NCBI GenBank assembly: GCA_024234505.1
Contig: JACKOD010000001.1
Location: 62,001-126,000, forward strand
Direction of reading: 5' to 3'
Source of the DNA: Hahellaceae bacterium
Lineage (GTDB): Bacteria; Pseudomonadota; Gammaproteobacteria; Pseudomonadales; Oleiphilaceae
DNA length: 64,000 nucleotides
The position numbers and the translations under genes were made by a program. Below, piece by piece: positions 9,025-16,145 of this stretch. Each line of letters opens with the position of its first letter. The first letter of the stretch is position 1. The notes under the pieces are model-generated. The model was not told where the DNA came from, made no database searches, and saw only the letters and a list, made by a program, of their open reading frames with translations.

Positions 9025-9705
9025 TTACTCGTAGGATTTAAGCCGGTTAACATCCTTGATCAGAATGGTTTTTCCCTGGGTTTCAAGGATATTCTGCGCT
9101 TTCAGAGTACTGAAGATACGAGACAGTGTTTCTGGCTTAATCGACAGTCGTGAAGCAATCAATTGCTTTTGGATGGAAAGTTCCACACTGTTGGTTCGGT
9201 TATCCTGCTTTTCCAATTCGTTCATAAAGAAGCGAACCACTCGATAAGTGGCGTTCTTCATGGTCAGATTTTCAATTTCCTGCAAGCGATAACGCAGACG
9301 CAGCGCGAGATCGCCTAAAAGATGCATGCAGGTTTCGTTATTGCCCTGCAGTATCTCCATAAATACCCGATTATGAAATGAAAAAACCTGTGCGGGCGAA
9401 ATGGCTGTCGCTGTTACCGGATATTCATCCTTTTGCATGAACATGACTGCTTCTGCAAAAGTCTGGCCCTGCGTGAGAATCTCGATGACTTTTTCATTGC
9501 CGTCGGGAGTCAACCGTGTCAATTTAATCTGGCCCCCGAGAATCAGGTAAAAATGATCGGCTTTTTCTCCCTGAAAGAACAAGTGCTGATCTGCTTCCAG
9601 CTCCAATAACCTTGCCGATTTGGCCATATTGCGCAGGTCTTCTGCGGATAATGTGGTGAACAGATAGTGCTTCTTGATGTGTTCCAGTTTGAGTTCGTCG
9701 TTCAT
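9025..9705 (-). CDS. dnr: Crp/Fnr-family regulator, DNR-like
   Basis: A 226-residue cyclic-nucleotide-fold regulator with an N-terminal sensory beta-barrel (about 20-130), a dimer helix (about 140-165) and a C-terminal winged helix (recognition region around ASRLSIKPETLSRIFSTL). Phrases such as FYLILGGQIKLTRLTPDGNEKVIEI, TFAEAVMFM and ENLTMKNATYRVVRFF follow the Pseudomonas DNR pattern rather than FNR. The N-terminal four-cysteine [4Fe-4S] set of FNR is absent. DNR proteins sense NO through haem and switch on denitrification genes. It lies 37 bases downstream of ubiT on the same strand, and TTGAT-N4-ATCAA boxes occur upstream of that operon. The DNR subtype is inferred. Confidence 0.82.
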   Translation of the reverse strand: MNDELKLEHIKKHYLFTTLSAEDLRNMAKSARLLELEADQHLFFQGEKADHFYLILGGQIKLTRLTPDGNEKVIEILTQGQTFAEAVMFMQKDEYPVTATAISPAQVFSFHNRVFMEILQGNNETCMHLLGDLALRLRYRLQEIENLTMKNATYRVVRFFMNELEKQDNRTNSVELSIQKQLIASRLSIKPETLSRIFSTLKAQNILETQGKTILIKDVNRLKSYE

Positions 9706-9742
9706 GGGGACCTCGGCCGGCTCTCGACCGGCAACCTTTTAA

Positions 9743-10249
9743 TCATTGGCAGAAAATTTCTACATACTCTCCGGCGCTACGCACCAGAAAACGAAGTTCG
9801 GGGGGCAAACTGGCCAGATCCAGGCTGTCGATCAGGTTTTTGGTAGCCAGACCCAGTTCCGTATCGCCTTCGATAAGCAGGCGGCGGTTAAAAAAGAGCG
9901 TGTCCGGATCTTCTTTGCGAGCGGCCAGCAAAATAAATTCATTGAGATTTCCGGAAATGCAAACGTCAGCGGGTGCATGGGCACGCATGACAATCTGCCG
10001 GGTATCATTCAGACTGAAAAACCATTGAATATTCAGATCATCAATGCGGACTTCGAGCCATTTATTGCGTAAAAAATCGCAGTCACCCATCGCCATGGCT
10101 TCTTCTAATACTTGCCGCAAGACACGAGTGAGGCCAAGCTTTTGCGCCTGAAAAGGAAGTTTTGATAGCGGAGCTGCAAATAGCTTAGGCATGTTTGCCC
10201 AAGGAATCAGTGTGCCTATCGGGGGGAGTGCAGGGAGTATTGAAAGCAC
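9743..10249 (-). CDS. ubiT: Ubiquinone anaerobic biosynthesis accessory factor UbiT (SCP2 domain)
   Basis: UbiT is the lipid-binding SCP2-type accessory factor needed for oxygen-independent ubiquinone synthesis with UbiU and UbiV. The 168-residue product has the expected short N-terminal amphipathic region and an SCP2 fold (about 45-150; DLNIQWFFSLNDTRQIVMRAHAPADVCISGN, then GDTELGLATKNLIDSLDL). The start is a GTG with GAGG seven bases upstream. It is the first gene of a ubiT-dnr pair and is divergent from yhcC-ubiU-ubiV across a region with two FNR/DNR-type boxes, which supports the assignment. Confidence 0.87.
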   Translation of the reverse strand: MLSILPALPPIGTLIPWANMPKLFAAPLSKLPFQAQKLGLTRVLRQVLEEAMAMGDCDFLRNKWLEVRIDDLNIQWFFSLNDTRQIVMRAHAPADVCISGNLNEFILLAARKEDPDTLFFNRRLLIEGDTELGLATKNLIDSLDLASLPPELRFLVRSAGEYVEIFCQ

Positions 10250-10341
10250 GATAAACCTCGTAGTCAGGCGTCCGCCTTTCGTTAAATCACTGGACTGCCA
10301 ACGAAGGAGCCGGTGTGGTTAATCGCTATCAAACGGCGGAC

Positions 10342-10355
10342 TTGTGATAGATCAA
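10342..10355. promoter_or_regulatory. Imperfect FNR/DNR-type box
   Basis: TTGTG-ATAG-ATCAA has a perfect right half and two mismatches in the left half of TTGAT-N4-ATCAA. It lies about 93 bases upstream of the ubiT start in the divergent ubiT/yhcC region. Confidence 0.5.
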
Positions 10356-10400
10356 GTCAAGTGTATCAGGGGATGGTCGCAGACCCTTCGAAAAGGCGTC

Positions 10401-10414
10401 TTGATGGTGATCAA
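10401..10414. promoter_or_regulatory. Perfect FNR/DNR box in the ubiT/yhcC divergent region
   Basis: TTGAT-GGTG-ATCAA matches the FNR/ANR/DNR consensus at all ten fixed positions. It is 119 bases upstream of the radical SAM gene and about 150 bases upstream of ubiT. It could serve either direction and predicts oxygen- or NO-dependent control of the ubi genes. Confidence 0.8.
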
Positions 10415-10532
10415 CTCTAATGCACTTTTGGGGTGCTAGATTGCATCACATTCGCGTGCCCATCATTTGTCTTTTCGATAAGGGGGGTAGCGCACCGCTT
10501 GATTTTAGAAGACCGGACATAAGAAGAATGCT

Positions 10533-11435
10533 ATGGATTTAACGCAGTACGCGACCACCTTGGGGAGTTACCTGAAAGCCAAATGGGGCGTGCCGGTGCA
10601 CAAGGTTTCTGTCAATGGTGCGTTTACATGCCCCAATCGTGATGGTAACAAAGGCATAGGAGGCTGTACGTTTTGCAACAATGCGTCTTTTTCGCCTTCC
10701 AGCAAGTTGATTGATCCGGTTGCCGAACAAATTGTTTTGGGCCAACAACAGATTCGCAAGCGTAAACCGGCAGAGAAGTTCATCGCCTATTTTCAGGCTT
10801 ACACCAATACCTATGCCGATATTGACTACCTTAAGCAGCTTTACGACAGTGCGTTGACGCAGCCAGGCATCATTGGCATGTCGGTCGGAACCCGGCCCGA
10901 CTGTGTGCCCGATCGCGTACTGGCGTTATTGGCCAGCTATCAGCAGCAAGGGCATGAAATATGGCTGGAGCTGGGGCTGCAATCAGCGCGGGATGAGTCG
11001 CTTGCCCGTGTGAACCGCGGCCATGGTTTTGCCGAGTATGAAGATGCTATTCAGCGCGCGCACGCCTATGGCTTGAAAGTGTGTACGCATTTGATTGTCG
11101 GATTGCCGGGAGAGCTGGCCGACGACAGTCTCTATTCATTAGACAAGGTTCTGGCGCTTGGTGTGGAAGGTTTAAAGATTCACCCATTGCATGTGGTGAA
11201 GGGAACCCAGCTGGCCCGCCAATGGAAGCAAGGTGAATATCGGCCGATGCTGGAGCAGGATTACGTGAGAGTAGCCGCGGAAATGGTCGCACGTACTCCC
11301 CGCAGTGTCGTGTTCCACCGTTTGACGGGTACCGCGTCGGAAGACTTATTGTTGGCACCGGAATGGTGTCGTCGTAAATGGACTGTGTTGAACGCAATTT
11401 GTGATGAGCTTGCCCGCCTGCAACGTTTGAATTAG
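10533..11435 (+). CDS. yhcC: TIGR01212-type radical SAM protein (YhcC-like)
   Basis: A 300-residue radical SAM protein of the YhcC/TIGR01212 family. The cluster cysteines are Cys33, Cys45 and Cys48 in FTCPNRDGNKGIGGCTFC; the wider 12-13 residue gap before CxxC is typical of this family rather than the plain CxxxCxxC. Later motifs are GTRPDCVPD, LELGLQSARDESLARVNRGH and LIVGLPGE. The exact reaction of the family is not something I can state from sequence. It is the first gene downstream of the perfect FNR/DNR box and shares a strand with ubiU and ubiV (57-base gap to ubiU), so anaerobic co-expression is likely. Confidence 0.9.
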   Translation: MDLTQYATTLGSYLKAKWGVPVHKVSVNGAFTCPNRDGNKGIGGCTFCNNASFSPSSKLIDPVAEQIVLGQQQIRKRKPAEKFIAYFQAYTNTYADIDYLKQLYDSALTQPGIIGMSVGTRPDCVPDRVLALLASYQQQGHEIWLELGLQSARDESLARVNRGHGFAEYEDAIQRAHAYGLKVCTHLIVGLPGELADDSLYSLDKVLALGVEGLKIHPLHVVKGTQLARQWKQGEYRPMLEQDYVRVAAEMVARTPRSVVFHRLTGTASEDLLLAPEWCRRKWTVLNAICDELARLQRLN

Positions 11436-11492
11436 GGGTAATGCGCATCACACAGGTTAGGCGGATGCCGCCATATCTCACAGGAGTTTGAA

Positions 11493-12488
11493 ATGGAACT
11501 GGTGTGTCCTGCTGGCAGTTTGTCAGCGCTGAAAGTTGCCGTTGATCAAGGGGCGGATGCGGTTTATATCGGGTTTAAAGATGATACCAATGCCCGACAT
11601 TTTGCCGGATTGAATTTTGCCGATCAGAAAGCCCATGAAGGTTTGGCCTATGCCCGTAAAAAGGGCGTACGTTTGTTTGTTGCAATCAACACCTATTCAC
11701 AGCCTTCCGGGTGGTCTCGCTGGCAAAATGCCGTGGATCTGGTGGCGGATCTGGGTGCCGATGCGCTCATTGGTGCCGACATGGCGGTATTGGATTATGC
11801 CAGCAGCAAGTATCCCGATCTGCCATTGCACCTGTCAGTTCAAGGATCTGCCACGAATTACGAGTCGTTGAGTTTCTATAAAAACGCGTTCGGTATTCGT
11901 CGAGCGGTACTTCCTCGCGTATTGTCACTTAAACAAGTGGAATCGCTTGCAGTCAACTCGCCTGTTGATCTGGAAGTATTTGCGTTCGGCAGTTTGTGCA
12001 TCATGGCTGAAGGGCGCTGCTACCTGTCTTCTTACCTGACCGATGAATCGCCAAATACCTGTGGCGCCTGTTCGCCCGCCAAGGCGGTGCGATGGGAACA
12101 GACCGATCAGGGACTGGAGGCGAGATTAAATAATGTGCTTATTGACCGTTTTGCTGAAGGAGAAAAAGCCGGTTACCCGACTCTCTGTAAGGGTCGCTTT
12201 CATGCCGAAGGTCGGCTCTACCACGCCATTGAAGAACCGACCAGCCTCAATACCCTGGAGTTGATTCCGCAGTTAAGCCAAATGGGGATCAAAGCGGTAA
12301 AAATTGAAGGGCGGCAGCGTAGTCCGGCCTATGTCGAGTCAGTCGTAAAAGTGTGGCGTCGGGCTTTGGATAGCTACCAGCAGAATCCTGAATACTTCCG
12401 GGTTAAGCCTCAGTGGGCCAATGAGCTGACGAAGGTTTCGGAAGGAAGTCAAACCACATTAGGTGCTTATACGCGTGCCTGGCAATAA
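11493..12488 (+). CDS. ubiU: Oxygen-independent ubiquinone hydroxylase subunit UbiU (U32 family)
   Basis: UbiU and UbiV form an iron-sulfur heterodimer that hydroxylates the ubiquinone ring without O2. This 331-residue U32-peptidase-family protein has four cysteines at 169, 176, 193 and 232, the positions I recall for the E. coli [4Fe-4S] ligands (FGSLCIMAEGRC, CGAC, YPTLC). The N-terminus MELVCPAGSLSALKVAVDQGADAVYIG is the typical TIM-barrel start. AGGAG lies before the ATG. ubiV follows after 68 bases. Confidence 0.93.
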   Translation: MELVCPAGSLSALKVAVDQGADAVYIGFKDDTNARHFAGLNFADQKAHEGLAYARKKGVRLFVAINTYSQPSGWSRWQNAVDLVADLGADALIGADMAVLDYASSKYPDLPLHLSVQGSATNYESLSFYKNAFGIRRAVLPRVLSLKQVESLAVNSPVDLEVFAFGSLCIMAEGRCYLSSYLTDESPNTCGACSPAKAVRWEQTDQGLEARLNNVLIDRFAEGEKAGYPTLCKGRFHAEGRLYHAIEEPTSLNTLELIPQLSQMGIKAVKIEGRQRSPAYVESVVKVWRRALDSYQQNPEYFRVKPQWANELTKVSEGSQTTLGAYTRAWQ

Positions 12489-12556
12489 CGTGCCCGGCAC
12501 AACGTACCCGGCAATAAAATAAATAGACAAGACACTACGCCACGAGGAGCTGACGG

Positions 12557-13447
12557 ATGAAAATTTCTCTGGGGCCGATTCTGTATTTCTGGCCAAAGCA
12601 AACCGTTTATGACTTTTACGAGGAAATGGCCGATTCCCGTGCAGATATTATTTATCTGGGAGAAACCGTGTGCTCAAAGCGGCGTGAGCTGAGCACTATT
12701 GACTGGATTGGACTGGCGCGGCTGCTGTCTTCCCAGGGTAAGCAGGTCGTGTTATCCAGCCTGGCATTGATCATGGCTGAATCGGAACTGAAAACCTTGC
12801 GGTCGTTATGTGATAACGGTGACATTCTGGTAGAAGCCAATGACATGGGGGCGGTTGAAGTGCTGCGTGCCAAAGGCTTGCCATTTGTGACCGGGCCCGC
12901 CGTGAACATATACAGCGCACGCACTTTGCGTCTGCTAAAGAATATGGGGTTGGCACGCTGGGTCATGCCGGTGGAATTGAGTCGCGAAACGTTAGCGGAA
13001 ATACTTGCTCAACTGCATGAAGAAGGGAGCGGGATCGAAACCGAGGTTTATTCCTGGGGTAAATTACCTTTGGCCTATTCTGCCCGTTGTTTTACTGCAC
13101 GACATTATGATTTGCCAAAAGATGACTGTCGTTTTCTCTGCATTAAACATCCGGGAGGGATACCCGTAACAAGTCAGGAAGACGATCGGGTCTTTACCCT
13201 GAATGGCATCCAGACCATGTCAGGAAGGTCCTATAATCTTTCCGGTGAGGTAGCTCACATGAAAGAAATGGGCGTGGATATCGTGCGGATCAGTCCCGAG
13301 CCGCAAGGCACAGTAGCTGCTATTGACGAGTTTGCCCGAGCCCGGGAAGGGCGCCCGAGCCGCCTTGCCTTACATGATCTTGAATGCAATGGTTACTGGT
13401 TTGGACGGCCGGGTATGGATTCGGTGGATATGAGTCTGGTGGACTAA
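12557..13447 (+). CDS. ubiV: Oxygen-independent ubiquinone hydroxylase subunit UbiV (U32 family)
   Basis: Partner of UbiU. The 296-residue product keeps the UbiV cysteine set: Cys39 in GETVC, then Cys178, Cys191 and Cys195 in RCFTARHYDLPKDDCRFLC, expected to bind [4Fe-4S]. The start has GAGGAG eight bases upstream. A short degenerate direct repeat (AACGTGCCCGGCA / AACGTACCCGGCA) sits in the ubiU-ubiV spacer. The stop codon overlaps the end of the convergent SirB2-like gene by four bases. Confidence 0.93.
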   Translation: MKISLGPILYFWPKQTVYDFYEEMADSRADIIYLGETVCSKRRELSTIDWIGLARLLSSQGKQVVLSSLALIMAESELKTLRSLCDNGDILVEANDMGAVEVLRAKGLPFVTGPAVNIYSARTLRLLKNMGLARWVMPVELSRETLAEILAQLHEEGSGIETEVYSWGKLPLAYSARCFTARHYDLPKDDCRFLCIKHPGGIPVTSQEDDRVFTLNGIQTMSGRSYNLSGEVAHMKEMGVDIVRISPEPQGTVAAIDEFARAREGRPSRLALHDLECNGYWFGRPGMDSVDMSLVD

Positions 13448-13818
13448 AACAGCCAGGGGTTTTTAGTCACCGCAACACCTGCAATGTAGAAAAATACAGC
13501 GTATGCACCAAGCAGTGCGAAAATACGTGTCTGCTTGGTTTTGCCTCTTTTGAGAGCAATGGTTCCCAACAGGATATAAGCAATCAATCCGGCAACTTTT
13601 GCGGCAATCCAACCGGTCAGGCCAATTTGCACGGCCATGGCCAGTGCGCTCACCAGCAGTAGCGTGTCAATGATATGCGGGGCAATTTTAACCCACTTTT
13701 TTTGCAGCATGGCGGATTCGGTAAGCATCCAGAAGGCGCGGGTGCTGAATGACAGAAACGTCAGCGCGACGAATGTCATGTGAATGTGTTTGAGTGCAGC
13801 GTATTCCATTTTTTCCAT
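13444..13818 (-). CDS. SirB2-like integral membrane protein
   Basis: A 124-residue protein with four hydrophobic helices (about 8-28, 45-67, 70-90 and 97-118). The opening LKHIHMTFVALTFLSFSTRAFWM and the PHIIDTLLLVSALAMA segment are the SirB2-family pattern. The biochemical role of the family is unclear. It lies between ubiV (convergent, four-base overlap) and nnrS (same strand, with a terminator in between). TTTAGGAC precedes the ATG. Its position in a respiratory block suggests a membrane redox or quinone-related job, but that is inference. Confidence 0.75.
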   Translation of the reverse strand: MEKMEYAALKHIHMTFVALTFLSFSTRAFWMLTESAMLQKKWVKIAPHIIDTLLLVSALAMAVQIGLTGWIAAKVAGLIAYILLGTIALKRGKTKQTRIFALLGAYAVFFYIAGVAVTKNPWLF

Positions 13819-13822
13819 GTCC

Positions 13823-13855
13823 TAAATAAAAATCCGATACGTTTGCGTATCGGAT
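13823..13855 (-). terminator. Intrinsic terminator downstream of nnrS
   Basis: Read on the minus strand, ATCCGATACG-CAAA-CGTATCGGAT forms a perfect ten-pair stem followed by TTTTATTT. It lies between the nnrS stop and the SirB2-like start, so the latter probably depends on read-through or its own promoter. Confidence 0.85.
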
Positions 13856-13884
13856 GGGGTCGCAATTGATACTGGTTTGTTTTG

Positions 13885-15108
13885 TTAGCCAGGTCTGCCA
13901 TCGCGCCGGGCGCGAAGGTACAGTGGCGCATATTGAACCACCCAGGGAATAAAGCACGCAAGCCAAAGTAGTGCGCTTAACACAATCAGGTGTGGCGCGA
14001 CCGTCTGGAATGCTGAAAACTCAGCCAGCAGGCGGGTGATGGCGCAGAGTTGTACCCCAAAAAACAAACCCCAGGTGAGACGGCTCATTACCAGCTGCCC
14101 CCCCGAATGTCCCTGAGTTACACGGGTCGCCATAGCAACCAGCATGGCAGATAAAAATCCGATAGTCAGTGCATGCAGCGGAGCGCGAGGAATAATGAGC
14201 TCATCAGATACGGTCCACCAGATACTTTGGATCAGTTGCAGCAACAATCCAATCGAAAGCCACATAAAGCCGATGTGTAGTGAGGCGAGCAACGGATTAT
14301 GCAGGCATTTCCAGGGTTGCCAGAGAACAAACAGGTACATCGCGATAGCCAGCATCAATAACTCTGGCAAAATGGCAAGGCCGATGGCGTCAAATAGCGG
14401 GTGACAAAAAGTCCCGGCCAGCATCCAGGGCAAGGGCCATTCGGGGCGGCGAAATTGATAGTTGGGTGCCGCGTTATTACTGAAGAAGGGCACCATACGA
14501 TGACAAACGGAAAAGTAAACCGGAATAAGGTACCACCAAATCAGATTTTTCAGCAGCCAGCTGAGTAACGCATCGCTGTCAGTGATGACGGCATAAATAG
14601 CCAGCAGCAGCGACAAAACGCCACACAATAGCCCTGCCAGTGTCGCCCAGGCATGCGAAGCTTTGTTTTCTGCTTTCAGAAAAACATCTACCAGCCCGCG
14701 CAGACCTTGTAGCCAGCCCAGCAACATTAACGATAGACCCAGTATCAGCAACGCCTTGGAATAAGTTGAGGCGACGAGTAATGTCACATAACCCGCAAAC
14801 AATAACCAGGCCGCCGGCGCGTAGATAGATTGGTTAATGTCTGGTCGGTTCATCCAGCGGGGAAATGTGGTGGAAAGAAATCCGAAGATAAAAAAGGTAA
14901 ACAGGCCATACCCCATAAGCAACCCATGAACCCTGACAGGGAGGAGGCCGGTGTGCGGTGCAGGCGTGCCAAAAAACAACGTGCCCAGTTCCAGTAACCA
15001 CCATGCCATGGACGTAAGCAGCGAAATGGCACCAAAAAAGAAAAACATGCGATGAGGGGCCGCGCTAAAAACAGCAAGCCGCGAAGAAGTGAGCTGGGCA
15101 ATAGTCAT
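13885..15108 (-). CDS. nnrS: NnrS family membrane protein
   Basis: NnrS proteins are polytopic, haem/copper-associated inner-membrane proteins linked to NO and nitrosative stress. The 407-residue product is almost wholly hydrophobic (about twelve helices). It has family marks PHRMFFFFGA, LPVRVHGLLMGYGLFTFFIFGFLSTTFPRW, HRMVPFFSNN, PLHALTIGFLSAMLVAMATRVTQGHSG and a C-terminal YAPLY. The ATG at 15108 is preferred to a TTG at 15165 because MTIAQLTSSRLAVFSAAPHR is the family-like start. A near-perfect FNR/DNR box lies 100 bases upstream, and dnr is about 4 kb away, a typical regulator-target pairing. Confidence 0.92.
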   Translation of the reverse strand: MTIAQLTSSRLAVFSAAPHRMFFFFGAISLLTSMAWWLLELGTLFFGTPAPHTGLLPVRVHGLLMGYGLFTFFIFGFLSTTFPRWMNRPDINQSIYAPAAWLLFAGYVTLLVASTYSKALLILGLSLMLLGWLQGLRGLVDVFLKAENKASHAWATLAGLLCGVLSLLLAIYAVITDSDALLSWLLKNLIWWYLIPVYFSVCHRMVPFFSNNAAPNYQFRRPEWPLPWMLAGTFCHPLFDAIGLAILPELLMLAIAMYLFVLWQPWKCLHNPLLASLHIGFMWLSIGLLLQLIQSIWWTVSDELIIPRAPLHALTIGFLSAMLVAMATRVTQGHSGGQLVMSRLTWGLFFGVQLCAITRLLAEFSAFQTVAPHLIVLSALLWLACFIPWVVQYAPLYLRARRDGRPG

Positions 15109-15207
15109 GAGATCACGCTTGTCAGAAAGAATCGGGATTAGATGCGTTAGGTTTGCAAATAGCAAAAGCTACATCCGGCAGGTTAATGACAAATCGCAAA
15201 GATTGCG

Positions 15208-15221
15208 TTGATATGTCTCAA
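15208..15221. promoter_or_regulatory. FNR/DNR-type box upstream of nnrS
   Basis: TTGAT-ATGT-CTCAA has one mismatch to TTGAT-N4-ATCAA and lies 100 bases upstream of the nnrS start, well placed for activation by DNR or an FNR homologue. Confidence 0.65.
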
Positions 15222-15298
15222 TCGGAACGGTCAAGGAGGGTAATGAGGGGAAAGACGTCACACCGGGGCTGTGGCGCCGTTAGAAACATAATGCGTTG

Positions 15299-15673
15299 TC
15301 AGCTGTTGTTGCGCTGATGGTAAAGATGTTCAATACGGGAAAGTGCGTTGTCAATTTCCCTGGAATAATGTTTATGGCAGACCGAATAGGTAAACGTCAG
15401 GCCGATACGGTAACCTCCTTCACGGAGTTTACGGATACTGGACACCACGGCATCCACATTTGACTGACTGATGTATTTTCCTTTGAAATCCAGCAGGAGT
15501 TTGTCTTTGACCCGGAAACGGGAGTCAGACTCAACCGCCATACCATAGCGATTAATGTCGATACACACGGCTTGCACCGTGGGCCGAATCCAGCTGAGTA
15601 ATCCGATTGGACGTAATGTGACTTGCAGACAGGGTGCCTTGTGTCGCACCTTGATGCGCCGCTCCTGCAGCAT
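15299..15673 (-). CDS. PilZ-domain protein
   Basis: A protein of about 124 residues with the PilZ c-di-GMP signature: ERRIKVRHKAP near the N-terminus (RxxxR) and CIDINRYGMAVES about 35 residues later (DxNxxG, where Ser is usual). It then has a beta-barrel tail around KLLLDFKGKYI and GYRIGLTF. PilZ proteins bind c-di-GMP and pass the signal to motility, exopolysaccharide or secretion machines. I place the start at 15673, which has GAAGGAA upstream; an in-frame ATG at 15697 lacks a ribosome site. It stands alone and is divergent from the Lon-like gene. Confidence 0.82.
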   Translation of the reverse strand: MLQERRIKVRHKAPCLQVTLRPIGLLSWIRPTVQAVCIDINRYGMAVESDSRFRVKDKLLLDFKGKYISQSNVDAVVSSIRKLREGGYRIGLTFTYSVCHKHYSREIDNALSRIEHLYHQRNNS

Positions 15674-16145
15674 ATCCGGAGTTCCTTCGTTGGTCATCGT
15701 GGAGTCACTTTGTTTTAGCGTGATACTTTTGTTGTCTGATCAGTTGCTTCTTTCTGATGCTCTATGCGTCTCGAATCCATGCGCTGTCGAAATTTAATAC
15801 CTGCACGAACAAAAAGTTACACCTGTATGTTCAACCCATTCTTCAGGTTTTAAAGAGGCTTTGTTGAGTGTAACCGGGTTAATCCTCTCGATAAACGCAG
15901 AAAATAACGCACCTAAGGTGAACAATTGTAGCCGTTACGGACACTTTGTCACAACCCTGTCGCTGTTTGTAACGTTATGTGTGCTAAAGGGATCACAGTT
16001 ATTGATGGTGTAATGCGTCCGGATTTGACAGCCTGCCTGTCTTCAATTACCGGATTTAATTTCACGGGAAAAAATCTGAATAACTGTTAAGATAGCCTCA
16101 GACTATTTTTAATACTGACGTGTAGAACAGTAAGAGCTTACTATA

